Part shown: positions 11,330 through 21,964 of the stretch, one piece after another | Numbering within the stretch: the first letter of the stretch is position 1 | Layout of the letters: each line of letters opens with the position of its first letter | Source of the DNA: Pseudisothecium myosuroides | Lineage: Eukaryota; Streptophyta; Bryopsida; Hypnales; Lembophyllaceae | Assembly: GCA_951799445.1 (NCBI GenBank) | Contig: OX637287.1 | Coordinates: 45,165,724-45,229,723 of the forward strand | DNA length: 64,000 nucleotides | Reading direction: 5' to 3' | Program-made: the position numbers and the translations under genes | The notes under the pieces: model-generated | Told to the model about the DNA's origin: nothing | Databases searched by the model: none | What the model saw: only the letters and a program-made list of their open reading frames with translations

Positions 11330-12742
11330 AACGAAGCACTCTCCCAGAACGAGACATCGACCCATTATTTACGGAATGAGATACTTACAAGATTCTTACA
11401 GTCAATTTCTTACCTGAGCATAATTCCTTCCTTATTACTCTAGCAATACTTCTACGACTCCTAAACAACGCCGGTCATCAATACAACAACGCGGTGGGTC
11501 CAAAAAAATTAGTTGTCGACCTGGATCTTCTCAGCTGCATCAGCAATTTCGGCGGCCAAGGCTCGCAGAAATGCAGAGTAGGGCGATGTGGTGAGCACAT
11601 ACACTCCGGAGGTCCCCATCAGGGAAGAACACTTCTCTTCCACGGTTTTCATTTCTTTCATGAGCTCGCACAAGGAAGCCTTCCACAGAGTCATGTTCAG
11701 AACATCCCACGGCAATGGCTCATTCCCTGGTGGAAGCATTTTCACGTGTTCAGCCATGTCCAGTAACACGCTGCAAATCGTCTCTTTGTCCTTGAGATTT
11801 TTCATCAGAAAGTGTGACCCTCGGTTGCACAAAAACTCAAGGCACTGGGAGTGGGAAATTCCGTCAGAGACGACATCACCAGGCTCACCACAAGTGAGCT
11901 TCTTGTCTTCACTCCCTGTGGATGGATCTCCATGTGAACCTGCCAACCAGGAGAGCTCAGGAAAGTAATATATCAGTTACGTTTCTGGATGATCAATGTT
12001 GCGGAAGCACTGAGTGAGCTATGGGAAGAAATAGATTTTGTTTTCAAAACACGATTCCTTACAAAGGTGGTCATTTATATGTTCAATCACCGTTGCTTGG
12101 CATACCTTGTTCTTCCAGAATCTTCATGGCAGCTTTGTCAGAGTCCCGCCCTTCCCTGTTCTGCAGATGCCCTGCTATCATGTGAGCTTCACGAGCACCG
12201 TCAACAATGCGAGGCATTCCTGCAGGCAACATGTCGGGTGCCATGGTGAATTCAGGGAGCCTCTCCTCGTCGTGAAGTCCAGGAACCTTCGTCTCCAAAA
12301 TGTATGTCCAGAATTCGCTTCTTGTGAACTGCACAGCTGCGGAGCTCAGTGCATGATCCAGTGTGAACGAACTCATGGTGGCAGCCTACGTTTCTTCACA
12401 CAAGCGATGATCTGTGCAGGCCAACAAACCACACATTTAAAACCGATCCATCTTGTGAGACAAAATTTTGAATGCATCAGCGTGCGACTCCAATTAGCTA
12501 CGTTGACAAGCGGCACACTCATAAACCACGCACTCTCTGTTCGCCATTTATCCTGAGTCTGGCATGCAAATCAAATCAAAACTAAGCGATACGAAGTGTT
12601 TACGAACTGTGACCAGAATCTCCAAATTGGATATATTACCAGAAGTTTTGACAGGAAGGTAGCTAAAGCACTCTTACAAGATCGACAGATCGACAGGGAG
12701 GTCGTGAAAGGGTGTAGAGGGGATAATCTCTTGCAAATACCT
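11330..12742. repeat. Unit 2 of the tandem segmental duplication
   Basis: This is the partner of 7510-8905 and carries the intact gene copy. Similarity continues about 370 bp upstream of the start codon (for example CTAGCTTTA-like and GATAATCTCTTGCAAA blocks), so the promoter was duplicated with the gene. Confidence 0.8.
11509..12376 (-). CDS. Unknown 233-aa protein, intact copy of a duplicated gene
   Basis: Two exons: 12376-12106 and 11939-11509. The donor is CAAG/GTATGC and the acceptor GGCAG/GTTCAC; a glycine codon is split across the junction and the frame stays open, giving 233 residues. The start lies in GCCACCATGAG, a strong plant context. The protein is acidic to neutral, with no signal peptide or membrane segment. 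The C-terminal exon looks helical (LWKASLCELMKEMKTVEEKC, later FLRALAAEIADAAEKI). I do not recognise the family and assign no function. Conservation of both exons, splice sites and flanks in the neighbouring copy supports a real gene. That copy is broken, so this one probably carries the function. Confidence 0.7.
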
Positions 12743-12812
12743 CCCCGCTCCAGCATCCTTTTCGATCAGATGACCAGTGATGCTACTATCAACTCCTTTT
12801 GACCTGGAATTG
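12743..12812. repeat. Upstream repeat block A (copy 1)
   Basis: The block around 12745-12790, containing CCAGTGATGCTACTATC after a GCTCCAGCA segment, recurs at about 13345-13390, 600 bp away. It lies immediately upstream of the intact unknown gene. Confidence 0.6.
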
Positions 12813-13512
12813 CTCTTACGCTAGAAAAGCTAAATTTTCGGCTTCGAAATTTCTGAATCTCGGTGCCCAGCCAGTTCCTTCACTTTAAGTTAAGTTCACG
12901 CTCATGCAGTCTTGTCCTCCACAGCTCTGCAAATCTAGTCCACCAAGTTCAAACAAACAAAGCGCCATCAAATCACTGCCACCATCTCTTACGCTAGAAA
13001 TAAAAGCTAAACATTCGGCTTCGAAATTTCTGAATCTCGGTGCCCAGCCAGTTCCTTCACTTTAAGTTAAGTTCACGCTCATGCATCATGTCCTCCACAG
13101 CTCTGCAAATCTAATCCACCAAGTTCAAACAAACAAAGCGCAATTAAATCACTGCCACCAGCTCTCAACAAATGATGGTCCCTTCCCGCGGGAGATGGTT
13201 ATAAGTGCTTCAAGATTGAAAACGAATGTGATACTTACAGCAGGCAATACGGCGGAGATTCCAAGACATAAGAAAATCAGTCAGTGTCGGTACTCTAAGT
13301 CCCCAACCCAGCCAAACTCCGCGCAGAATTGATCGCTTACCGCCCTCCCGGCTCCAGCAGCCGTTTCAGATGACCAGTGATGCTACTATCATTCAATTCC
13401 TTAGTGCCCCGGAATTGCTCTTACTCTAGAAATTAAAGTTCAACATTCGGCTTCGAAATTTCTGAATCTCGGCAGCCAGTTCCTTCACTTTAAGTTAAGT
13501 TCACGCTCATGT
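12813..13512. repeat. Tandem units of about 173 bp upstream of the unknown gene
   Basis: Units start at 12813 and 12986 with CTCTTACGCTAGAAA, and a partial third starts at 13428. Each contains TTCGGCTTCGAAATTTCTGA, CAGTTCCTTCACTTTAAG and GTTCACGCTCATG. The third unit is preceded by a second copy of block A and interrupted by the miniature element at 13549-13798; CTAATCCCACC beyond that element continues the unit. This may be an expanded promoter array of the duplicated gene or a repeat in its own right. Confidence 0.65.
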
Positions 13513-13548
13513 CTTCCACAGGGTCGGTTCACACTCGTGTCTTCCACA

Positions 13549-13798
13549 GGGTCGGGACTCGGGGTGAACTGGCCCCCTCGCTCAGCCTGCAAGTCATTCC
13601 AGGGGTGCAAGTGAAAAAAAAGCCCCAGCCTTATTTTGTGCTTGATTAATTTACCTTGTACACCTCTCCTCACCAATTTGGGGCCTCTGACTGCGAATGT
13701 AAATTCAAAATTTTCAAATTTTATCATGCAGGGTGGAAAATAAAAAATTTCAGCGTTTTTCCAAGGGACCGAGCGAGGGGGTCAGTTCACCTGGACCC
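13549..13798. mobile_element. Mutator-like miniature element, copy 1
   Basis: The ends share GGTGAACTG(A/G)CCCCCTCGCTC as an inverted pair, beginning GGGTC. The interior shares GGGGCCTCTGA(C/T)TGC and TTTATCATG with the neighbouring element at 13861-14100. TCCACA occurs directly outside each end (13543-13548 and 13799-13804), but a small local duplication at the left end makes the target-site duplication ambiguous. It has landed inside the third 173-bp unit. No coding potential. Confidence 0.65.
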
Positions 13799-13851
13799 TC
13801 CACAACCCTTCCAATCTAATCCCACCACTTTCTGGTTTTACAACGACGTCA

Positions 13852-14109
13852 TGTGATGTGGGCCAGGGAGGATTGATCCCTTATTGCCCCATCCAAAGGT
13901 AAATGTAAAAATTGTCAACTGTTTTGTGCCACGTAAATTTTGTATTTCTTCACCACTCCTAGCTCATCTGGGGCCTCTGATTGCAAATATCAATTCTGAA
14001 TTTTCAAAATTTATCATGGGTGACAAATGAAAAAAATTCTGTGTTTTCTCTAGGGGTAAAACATGGGGCAAAAGGGGGGTTAAGTTAATGCTCCCTGGCC
14101 TGTGATGTG
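13852..14109. mobile_element. Mutator-like miniature element with 9-bp target duplication
   Basis: The element is 13861-14100 (240 bp). It starts GGCCAGGGAG and ends CTCCCTGGCC, with inverted similarity running about 35 bp inward through a CCCTTATTGCCCC-like block. TGTGATGTG flanks it perfectly on both sides (13852-13860 and 14101-14109). A 9-bp duplication with long inverted repeats is the signature of the Mutator superfamily. The same terminal sequence bounds the 1.44-kb element at 23461-24898, so one transposase probably mobilised both. Confidence 0.85.
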
Positions 14110-14353
14110 GGGTCTGGTTTTTATACTGACTTGATGTGAGGTTAGGTTATTTCATGAACACTGACGTGGGGTCGGGTTACTATCCCCTCAAAAGTGCCCG
14201 AGTCCTTGCCTGTGCCTGCCCCCTACGCTCATTGAAAGTCGACAGCCGTGGATCCGCAGGGAAAAAGGTGGAACCCCCCAAACTGCCGTTGATTAATCTT
14301 TTCCAAAAAATATATTTGAGTTGAATCCCCGCCATCAATCTTCACTGAATAAG

Positions 14354-14828
14354 GTAAAAGAGCCCATTACGGATAGAAGATCCATTGTGGTTTTCTTAGG
14401 AATGACCCCATTATGGTTTTCTTCCAGTGAATGAGATTTGGGCCACAATCAATGTTGTAGCTAATCGGAATGAAGTGATTAGTGCCCACAGTAGGAACTT
14501 TCAGCTTTTTAGTGTTAATTCATTGTAGGAAGTGATTTTTTAAGGCCCTCCATGTTAGAAAATTTCGTGACTATTTTAGGTGAGTAAGACGAGCGTTATG
14601 GATACAACTTTTGGTAGTTTTGGGGTAGTCTAGAGACTCTCTTAGGCCATGATGGACTAAACACATCAAAAATTCATAACAAATTCACACTTTGTCAAAA
14701 AAAAAAATAATTTCTATTGCTCTTGCCATTTCTATCACTTGTCTTTATGTGAAAAAAAATTAGAAAATTTCAGCAATGACATGAGGGCAAACTCCTCCAT
14801 CTGTTCGTAATGGACTGCTTTATCTTAC
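14354..14828. mobile_element. Dispersed repeat with short inverted ends (475 bp)
   Basis: The left end is GTAAAAGAGCCCATTACGGA and the right end, reverse-complemented, is GTAAGATAAAGCAGTCCATT followed by ACGAACAGA, so the ends form an imperfect inverted pair. Related sequence occurs at about 26640-26950 (TAGTCTAGAGACTCT, AAAAATTCATAACAAATTCA) and again on both sides of the TA-flanked element at 62291-62689. No coding sequence. Confidence 0.55.
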
Positions 14829-15011
14829 AGAGAGGAGCCCCGTGTTGTCGTAGATAGCACCATGTAGTAAAAAACGAACAGCTGTTGCTTCAAGAGGAGG
14901 ATCTGGGCCGTTGGTAGGGTTAGGGTTTGGCGTTCAGGTAGTACACAGTTAGGCTTCAGGGAGTTTTGTGCACATATTCTATACAATACATTTGCAGTGC
15001 ATTCCAGGAGG

Positions 15012-15455
15012 TTAGAGCATCCTCAATGCTACTTCCGTAGAAAATCACTGCAACGGTATATGCAATCCCCTTTTCCTGTCCCCTTTTTTTCATTGTGGCT
15101 TTTCCTGTCACAAGCGCCTCAATGCGACAACAACACTTGAAACTATAAATGGCGTAGACACAAAAGCAGGGAAAGTGGGAGGTGAAGCGGTTGGTGGAAA
15201 AGGTTTGGAGCAGTGACCATGTTGGAATCTACACTCAATCGTTGCTATTATTGTTGTTGACGAAGGAGTGCAGAGAAGTTTGGAGGGCAACAAAGGACAA
15301 GTTTTTGCCGTGCCAAAGCCAAGAAATGCCAAGCCAGTGAAGTTAATATGGAAGGTGCCATCAGCATTGGGTCAAGTTTTTGGTGCTTCTCTTGTAATCC
15401 ATGCAAAACTTGCGAGTGCAGTGTGTCCATAGACATAGCAGTGAAGATGCTCTTA
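15012..15455. mobile_element. PIF/Harbinger-like miniature element (TTA flanks)
   Basis: TTA at 15012-15014 is followed by GAGCATCCTCAATGC. The other end reads GCAGTGAAGATGCTC followed by TTA at 15453-15455. Inverted ends starting GAGCATC with a TTA target duplication are typical of PIF/Harbinger and Tourist elements. The minus-strand open frame overlapping this region (15108-15613) crosses the element border and is not supported as a gene. Confidence 0.7.
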
Positions 15456-15855
15456 ATGTAGCTCCAATGCAACACTAGAACAAGCACGGGAATGGCGCCA
15501 ATAGGACTTGTAACGGGCTTCTCGAAATAATTGGTCCCCAGTGCGGTCGCTCTAGTCAATTGTATTTTATAGAGCTCGGCAAATGAGAGGCCCTGCTCAG
15601 CATTTTGAGGCAATTTTCTAAGCCCGGAACATCACACGGAAGCTTAGATTCTTTGACACTCATAAAGTCCAAACCATCTGAGTCGCCCGTGTTGGAAAAA
15701 TTTAGAGAATCTTGGTTCAAAATTTAAAAAGTGCAGGTGCTAGGGTGGCTTGCCGTGCCTCAACCCGTCCCTACATTAGAGCTGATGTAGGCTGGCCCAC
15801 CCCCTCACTCTACATAAAACCTACGTAGGGTTTGCCAATTCCTAACGCCCTATAC

Positions 15856-16073
15856 CACTATAAAAAAAATCGCATTTTAGGTGACAAACCCTAATTTTTC
15901 TTGACGGATTTTAGTGGACGTTCAATGCAACAAACCCATGTTTTTTGTCAACAAAAACGTCCAATGTAACATCAATGTTGACATTAAAACATGGGTTTGT
16001 TGCATTGGACGTCTACTAAAATCCGTCAAGAAAAATCAGGGCTTGTCACCTAAAACGCAGATTTCTTATCGTG
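15856..16073. mobile_element. CACTA-like foldback element, 218 bp (copy 1)
   Basis: It starts CACTATAAAAAAAATC and ends ATTTCTTATCGTG. Almost the whole element is one inverted repeat: GGATTTTAGTGGACGT on the left faces ACGTCTACTAAAATCC on the right, and TTTTAGGTGACAA faces TTGTCACCTAAAA. A copy of exactly the same length lies at 30555-30772. The 3-bp flanks here (TAC and TGC) do not match perfectly. A transcript through it would form a long hairpin. Confidence 0.75.
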
Positions 16074-16642
16074 TGCTGAGTGAGCATTGGGCTTGCTCTT
16101 AGAGCTTTGTCCTTGGCATTTTGCTTTCAAACACAGTATGCGCACCCTTTCAGGGAGTCTTCTTGTTTTCTTTGCAACGAGTTTCATTGCGTTGATTTGT
16201 TCTGGAGTTTGCTTGTAGTAATCGCAACAACACAAGAATAGTGCATTTGTGGGTCTAGCTCTATTGTAGGAGAAACAGAGCTATCATTATTGATGGAATT
16301 TGTTCTTGCGGGAGTTTTGAATGCTAGAGCGTGCATGTAGTGATAGCAAAATTAAGGTTCGAGATCTAATTTCTAGAAGTATCATATGAATTCGAGGATG
16401 CCAGTTGCTGAATTTTCCCTATGAGAGGATCAATAGAACATTTACAGTATCGTCAATGGTTTTCGAAAGTAGATTAGGGTTTTGATCTCAATGTAATCCA
16501 ATCCAATCGGACATTTTCAAATTGTGAGGAAAATTTAGGGTTTAAAATGCTCATTTATACGTTCAAGATTTGTGCATCTTTCTCAATCTATTGCTATGTT
16601 GATTGAGAATGGATTGTCTTTGATTCCATTGACATCCATACC
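16074..16642. other. Intergenic DNA, no gene seen
   Basis: No reading frame or repeat that I can support. Confidence 0.35.
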
Positions 16643-16912
16643 TTAACCCTTGAGCGCCCCACAGCACCCTATAGGCGCCCCACAAGCCAGAATGTGGCCT
16701 CTCAATTTTAAAAGATTTCCTTGTTTAACCATTATAATCTTTTCAACGGTACGGTCAAAGGACGTGTCCCTTTCCTTGGAGCTCAAGGCCTATCTCCACT
16801 ACCAATTGGTACGTTCATTTTATGTAGATATCTTTTTAGGTGATAGTTTGATTGGAATGAATTCCAAAAGGTCTAAATTTTAGTAAATTTGCTATGGGCG
16901 GTCATGGGTTAA
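16643..16912. mobile_element. TTAA-bounded miniature element (270 bp)
   Basis: It starts TTAACCCTTGAGCGCCC and ends GGGCGGTCATGGGTTAA. Reverse-complemented, the right end is TTAACCCATGACCGCCC, a clear inverted pair. It differs from the CCCCTAAAG subfamily beyond the first seven bases, so it is a relative rather than the same subfamily. Confidence 0.6.
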
Positions 16913-18800
16913 CGGTTTTTGTTTGTTTGTTTGTTTTGTTTGTTATATTGAGATTTCCAAAGTTGTACGTCCCCCAGTGGCATGCTTGGTATTGTTGGAA
17001 AACCCTCGGCAAGGAGGGGTGCACAAGCTTTGTTTCGTGGCGCTGGTTTGGACCTACAATGAAAAAGTAAGTTATTTTTGTGTTATTTTTTAATCTTAAA
17101 TATTAGTAAATTATACTAAATTATGTATCTTTTGAACAATGCATCAATTGGTCACACTCTTGGTATCGTTGGAAAGCTCTTTGACAGAGGTGCATGGGCT
17201 TTGATTCATGGTCTTTGGACCTACAGTGTGAAAGATATTGAATTTCTAAGGTTTTATTGAATCAAGAAATTAGAAAAAATTATTTTACTTTTATTTTCAC
17301 TATGGCAATGGTACAAGGCACACTATACTATTTGAAGTTCAAATTGGTAGAGATTCCATCCTTTGAACGAATTCTTTATCTCAATGTTTTTAAAATTCAA
17401 ATATAGTTTTTAATCAATATAAAAAAGGCGATTGAACCATTAGATTACTTAAAATTTGTACCTTGTAGACCTTTCAATTATAAGTTATTCTCTCCTATAA
17501 ATTAAAAAACCACATGATTATATTTTAATTTGTTTGTGAAGAATATTTTTCATTATAATACTTTTTATCCTAAGCATGGGAAAACTTTCAAATATGGACA
17601 TACTATAATGTCCTATGCACGTTTGGTGTCCAACACAAGTTCAAACTAGTGTTGATAATGGATGCACATATCTTCAGTGCATGTCTTATGAACTTATTCA
17701 AGAACACCAAACAATTCAATATTACAAGGATGTTCCACTTGCAACATAATCTCCAATTTCTAAACAACCAAAAGGAACAACTACGTGAATGCAATCAATC
17801 CTCTATTCTTCTCTAATGACATTACAAATGGGCTTCACAATGCACTCGCATATATTCACAGCTTAACATGTGGAAGGTTTCCAATCAAATCTGTATAAAA
17901 CATGACAAACTTCAAGTAAATGCAAATGCATAGAATATTACAAGAAGTGTAATTAGAGAGGGTTGAGAGTCACTATGTGACGTAAATCCTCACCAAGAAA
18001 TGTCCCATTCATTTTGCGGAAGGATTATTTCCCATAATCTCCTCCTAGTGGGTGAAATCCACATAATTGGTGATTACGGGGTTTTCATTCATCAATCACA
18101 TATTTCATCCATTTCTAGACAAGCATTTATGTCAAGCAATCTCCTTGTTGGAAATTCTGAAAATAAACATGCATTCCTAGTTGGGCTTTGCGCTCCTTGT
18201 TAGCCTATTTATTTTCAGAATTCCCTCCGCCTCAGTGATTGCCCTATACAAAATCACTAAGAAGTTCAAATTTCCAAAGAAATTTGACATTCCAAGTCAT
18301 CAAGCACCATGGCACAGAGAAAGAGAATTGATCAAAAGAAATTTAGGTGAGCTTAGCTGGACCCTGCAACGTTACTGTCCACATTCATACCAAGGTCATA
18401 ACATCAAGCTATCTGCAACTCGTGCACGCTCATGTGGCCACAGAACATAGTTATTCAATACAGAGTCACCTTGAACACAGGGTTCAACACGAGGTAACTT
18501 ACACAGACTGCCTGTCAAAGCTCCAAACAGAAAGAAGAGTTTCAAAAGGTAGTTCAAGAATATTGAAACAACATAGTCATGTACATGTGTCGAGAGCCAT
18601 CAGCTATATAAGGTGGAGGACACTAAACCATTAAAGACCTGATCCAGAGTCCTACACAGACCCTTTTACCAACAGAAACCCATCTTTCATACACTTGCTT
18701 GTACTTATTTACAAGAGGTGTAATGATTGAAAGGAAACTATGAGTTTTCCTAGTATCACATGAAGAAAAACTCTGGTCCTACACAACCATCACGAATGAA
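16913..18800. other. AT-rich intergenic DNA with a GTTT microsatellite and a local repeat
   Basis: A GTTT-type microsatellite lies at about 16918-16945. Two imperfect copies of a block containing TTGGTAT(T/C)GTTGGAAA and TTTGGACCTACA lie at about 16985-17065 and 17160-17235. The remainder holds short frames that I do not support as genes. The region to 19186 includes the probable 3' untranslated region of TOM9. Confidence 0.4.
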
Positions 18801-19186
18801 GACTCTGTTGGAATAGCTCTGCTAATTAAGTCACATAGTGATAGTGCTACTCTTGATGTCGATTGTCACTTACACAAGTCCACAGCCTCCCAATTTGAAA
18901 TTGCATAGAAAATTCCTGAACAGTAGTAAATTTTTTGATCTCTACAGATTTGGCAATTACACCAGAAGATCTCTCTACAGCATCATAGGAATCTCCCAAA
19001 AGTTCAACTCGTTCAACTCGTTCATACGTTGAAGTGATGCAAACAGTATCCTCTACCTTACTACGAATCTTGATAGTCTTGGCTATGGCGAGAAGGCAAG
19101 CAGGATCGGTCTTCACCAAATCAAAGAAAAGGAAGATGAAAGAATGTGAACAATTGGAATGCAAAGCGAAATGAAGGGAATGAAGT

Positions 19187-19477
19187 TTATTTGACGGCCG
19201 ATGACGACGAAGAGTCTGGCGGGGTAGAAGCTCCGACCTCCAGGTCCACTGTATTCTGCGCGTTGCGGTCCATTTGCACAATGAGCGGCACCACGAGCAC
19301 CAAGAACGACGCGCCGGCAATCCACGCCGCCTTGCCGGTGCTCCACAGCAATTGCTGGCTGTACTGCACGGTGCTCGAGGCCGCCTTTTTGGCTTTCTCG
19401 GCTCCCGCGGACAGGTTGAAGCTCACCGTTCTCCCCCAACGCTTCTCGTTCCCGCTGTCAGCCGCGATGGCCGCCAT
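19187..19477 (-). CDS. TOM9: TOM9-type mitochondrial import receptor subunit (Tom22 homologue)
   Basis: A single 96-residue exon. The block STGKAAWIAGASFLVLVVPL followed by IVQMDR (about residues 46-71) matches the hallmark of plant TOM9 proteins, which are the short form of fungal and animal Tom22. The hydrophobic stretch at about 49-68 is the single membrane anchor in the outer mitochondrial membrane, including the conserved proline. The N-terminal cytosolic part is short and basic, as in plants, rather than the long acidic receptor domain of other eukaryotes. In the TOM complex this subunit organises the pore and passes precursors on. I chose the start at 19477 because an in-frame extension upstream resembles no TOM9. 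Length is normal (Arabidopsis TOM9-2 is about 99 residues). Confidence 0.88.
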   Translation of the reverse strand: MAAIAADSGNEKRWGRTVSFNLSAGAEKAKKAASSTVQYSQQLLWSTGKAAWIAGASFLVLVVPLIVQMDRNAQNTVDLEVGASTPPDSSSSSAVK

Positions 19478-20040
19478 CGCCACTCTCCGACCGCAGAGTC
19501 CCGTCCAATTCAAGCTTAAAATCAACTGCACACGAAATTCATACACAACGATGATATGAAAATTGGATCCCCACAGCACTTGATCGTAAAATCTCGATCT
19601 CTACTGCTCAAAAAATGTCTCAAAAATGCTTAAAGCGATGCGAATAGCTTCCTTGAGAACTGAATTCAAGATCCTACGACACTTGCGAATGCGGAGTGAT
19701 GATATATCTGCGCACCTCGTTCTTGCTCAATTCTCCACCCCTCGGTGCCCTCGAAAGCTCATTGCGATCAGAACAACATGGGCCAGGTGCTGGTGAGGAA
19801 CCCAAATGCGGGGGACAATCTGACACCCCAAACGGCAAAGACAAGGGAGGGTGACAGAGAAGCGCGCAGCTGCAGTCGCAATAAGAGAGGCCTTGCGGAC
19901 TGCGGAGTGCATGGAGAAAGACGAAGTTCCCCACGCGTTCCCCGTGATTTGTTCCCATATCGCGTTCCTCATTTCCTCATTTTAATAATTTTAATCACTC
20001 TACTCTAATTCGTTATTCGGCGGGCTTTGCTCATTGGCTG
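19478..20040 (-). promoter_or_regulatory. Probable leader and promoter region of TOM9
   Basis: This stretch upstream of TOM9 is noticeably richer in G+C and CpG than its surroundings, as expected for a housekeeping promoter. Overlapping open frames on both strands at 19674-20008 show no domain and are best explained by composition. I cannot place a TATA box or start site with confidence. Confidence 0.4.
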
Positions 20041-20093
20041 CCAGCGAATTTGGTCCACGAGATACCGTTGAGATGCAAAATGATTGGATGAGC

Positions 20094-20168
20094 TTAACCC
20101 CTAAAGTCCAAGGTCATTTTTCCATGAAAAAACACTCAAAACTGCCATTTGTATAGCAAAGAGCAAAA

Positions 20169-20199
<31 letters not shown>

Positions 20200-21032
20200 G
20201 CATATTTAACCGTAGGATCTTGTACTAGACTAGTGGAAGAATGTGTGGAAGAAATTTCAGAAACTTTGACCGTGTAGATTGCAAGATATTTGCATTTAAA
20301 GTGAAGGAATCAAGTTTTTTTGCACCTTGCTCAACTACATTTTTTGGCTTTGAACCTTTTTAACTTAAAATTTTTGCTCTAATGATTTTGAATTTCTAAT
20401 TTTATATGATGAAGAATTGAGTTGAGAATCTAGGAAAAAAAATCAAAAAAGAAACACTTAGTTTTCACTCATTAAAAAATTGTTAAGTAGAAGTAGGTTC
20501 AAGATTGAAGGAAAAATTAAATCATTAATAGCTCTATGATAGAGTTGAAATATACCAATCTCAACGGTGAGATTGTTCTAGCAAGAAATCTTACCCTTGT
20601 GAAACTTTTTTTTTTGAAAAATTGTCAAAATTGAGTTCAGAAATGAATCCTACAAGTTATTTTTTCAAGAAGATACTTTAATTGCCCGAAAAATAAGATT
20701 GTCCATAACTTTTGCATAACAAATCCAAATGGAATGAATCAAAGCTTTCCATGTAGATTAAAATAGAATCTACGTGAAACAAATTTTTAAAATTTTTAAT
20801 TTAAAGTTTTTCTAAGGGTTTTTTTCTGCCCGCCGAACTAAAATTTGGGGTTTTTGTGCCATAACTTTTGCTCCCGGGCACCGATTGAAATAAAAATTAC
20901 ATTTTCGGAAAGCTAATGTGATTCTCTATCTCCTTACATAAAATCAGAAAATTACGACAAGTATTGAGACCGTAGGAGCCTGCCCAAAATCCATTTTGTC
21001 CCCCGAGGGGACAACGGGACTTTAGGGGTTAA
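20094..21032 (+). mobile_element. TTAA-type DNA element, complete reference copy (939 bp)
   Basis: It starts TTAACCCCTAAAGTCC at 20094 and ends GGGACTTTAGGGGTTAA at 21032, a clear terminal inverted pair bounded by TTAA on both sides. It contains a long T tract at about 20169-20199. The interior matches the elements at 1-497 and 1907-2839 throughout, but no transposase frame is visible. TTAA target duplication plus ends starting CCC is the pattern of the piggyBac superfamily; that assignment is inference from the ends alone. Confidence 0.8.
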
Positions 21033-21673
21033 TATACAAGTTTTGTAGTTTTTAATTTTAATTTTATTTCTACAATAATGAGATAGACTAAATCAACTAC
21101 AGTGTAGTTGATGTTTATAGCTTGTTCGAAGACGAAACCGTCTGAATTTCTTCTCTGACAGGAACTTCGAATTGGAATTGAGGAGAGAATTCTAGGATTA
21201 CCTTAGGATCCAGTACAATAAAATTTGAAAATATACTAAGGTATGCACACCTTAATCTATATTGCCTAAAATGCAACACTTACATTTGGATGGAAAAAGT
21301 ATTACAAAAATTTAGATATTCATTACACAATATGTATACAAATGAAGCATAAGAGTCTCGAGAGTTTAGTATTGGTTTTTGGTAAATGTTTTTAAAATTG
21401 ATTCTCCTAAATATGGGTTATTAGTTGCATATGGAATGTGATTTAGACAGAGAATTTCACCACTGGAATATACTGGGAGCATTTTTACAAATAATAAGTG
21501 AAAGGTAAAAGAACAACCTCTATGAGTGAGCTCTCATGGCCCCACTTCTTCTCCCAACAATAATGGGCAGACAGCTTTCCATCCCTCCGTTAATTTTGTT
21601 GGCATAATCACACAGAATTCATTACAATGACCATACTGCCGTGACAGTGGGTTTTGAAGCGGCCTATTTTTGG
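21033..21673. other. AT-rich intergenic DNA, no gene seen
   Basis: No supported gene or repeat boundary. Confidence 0.35.
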
Positions 21674-21964
21674 TAAGGTGGGCATCCTCCCAAACCGCCC
21701 TATTGTTTTTGTTTCTTCTGTGCCTATTTTCTATTATTAGACTGGTCAAAGTTTCATATTTTCTTGTTGGCAAGTGAAAGGAGGTTTCAACGCACCAAAG
21801 AACGCAACATTTGGATATCATATGCAAAAGTTGTGAAGGAAAAAAGTTTTTTGGTAAATATTCTAAAACTGTTTCTTCAACATTTGTACATATTGCTTTT
21901 TGAGTTGTATATAGAGTGATGATGATGGTTTAGGTAGGGTGTGATTTTGGGTGTATGCACCTTA
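21674..21964. mobile_element. TA-flanked miniature element, family AGGTGGGCAT (copy 1)
   Basis: TA, then AGGTGGGCATCCTCCCAAAC at the left; GGGTGTATGCACCT, then TA at the right, giving inverted ends AGGTG...CCCAAA. Interior blocks TTTCTTGTTGGCAAGTGA and TATGCAAAAGTT recur at about 28544-28826 and 29125-29445. No coding sequence. Confidence 0.6.

Noticed and set aside
15108..15613. Overlapping minus-strand frames of 74 and 121 codons
   Set aside because: They cross the right border of a TTA-flanked miniature element, and no domain or splice structure supports a gene.
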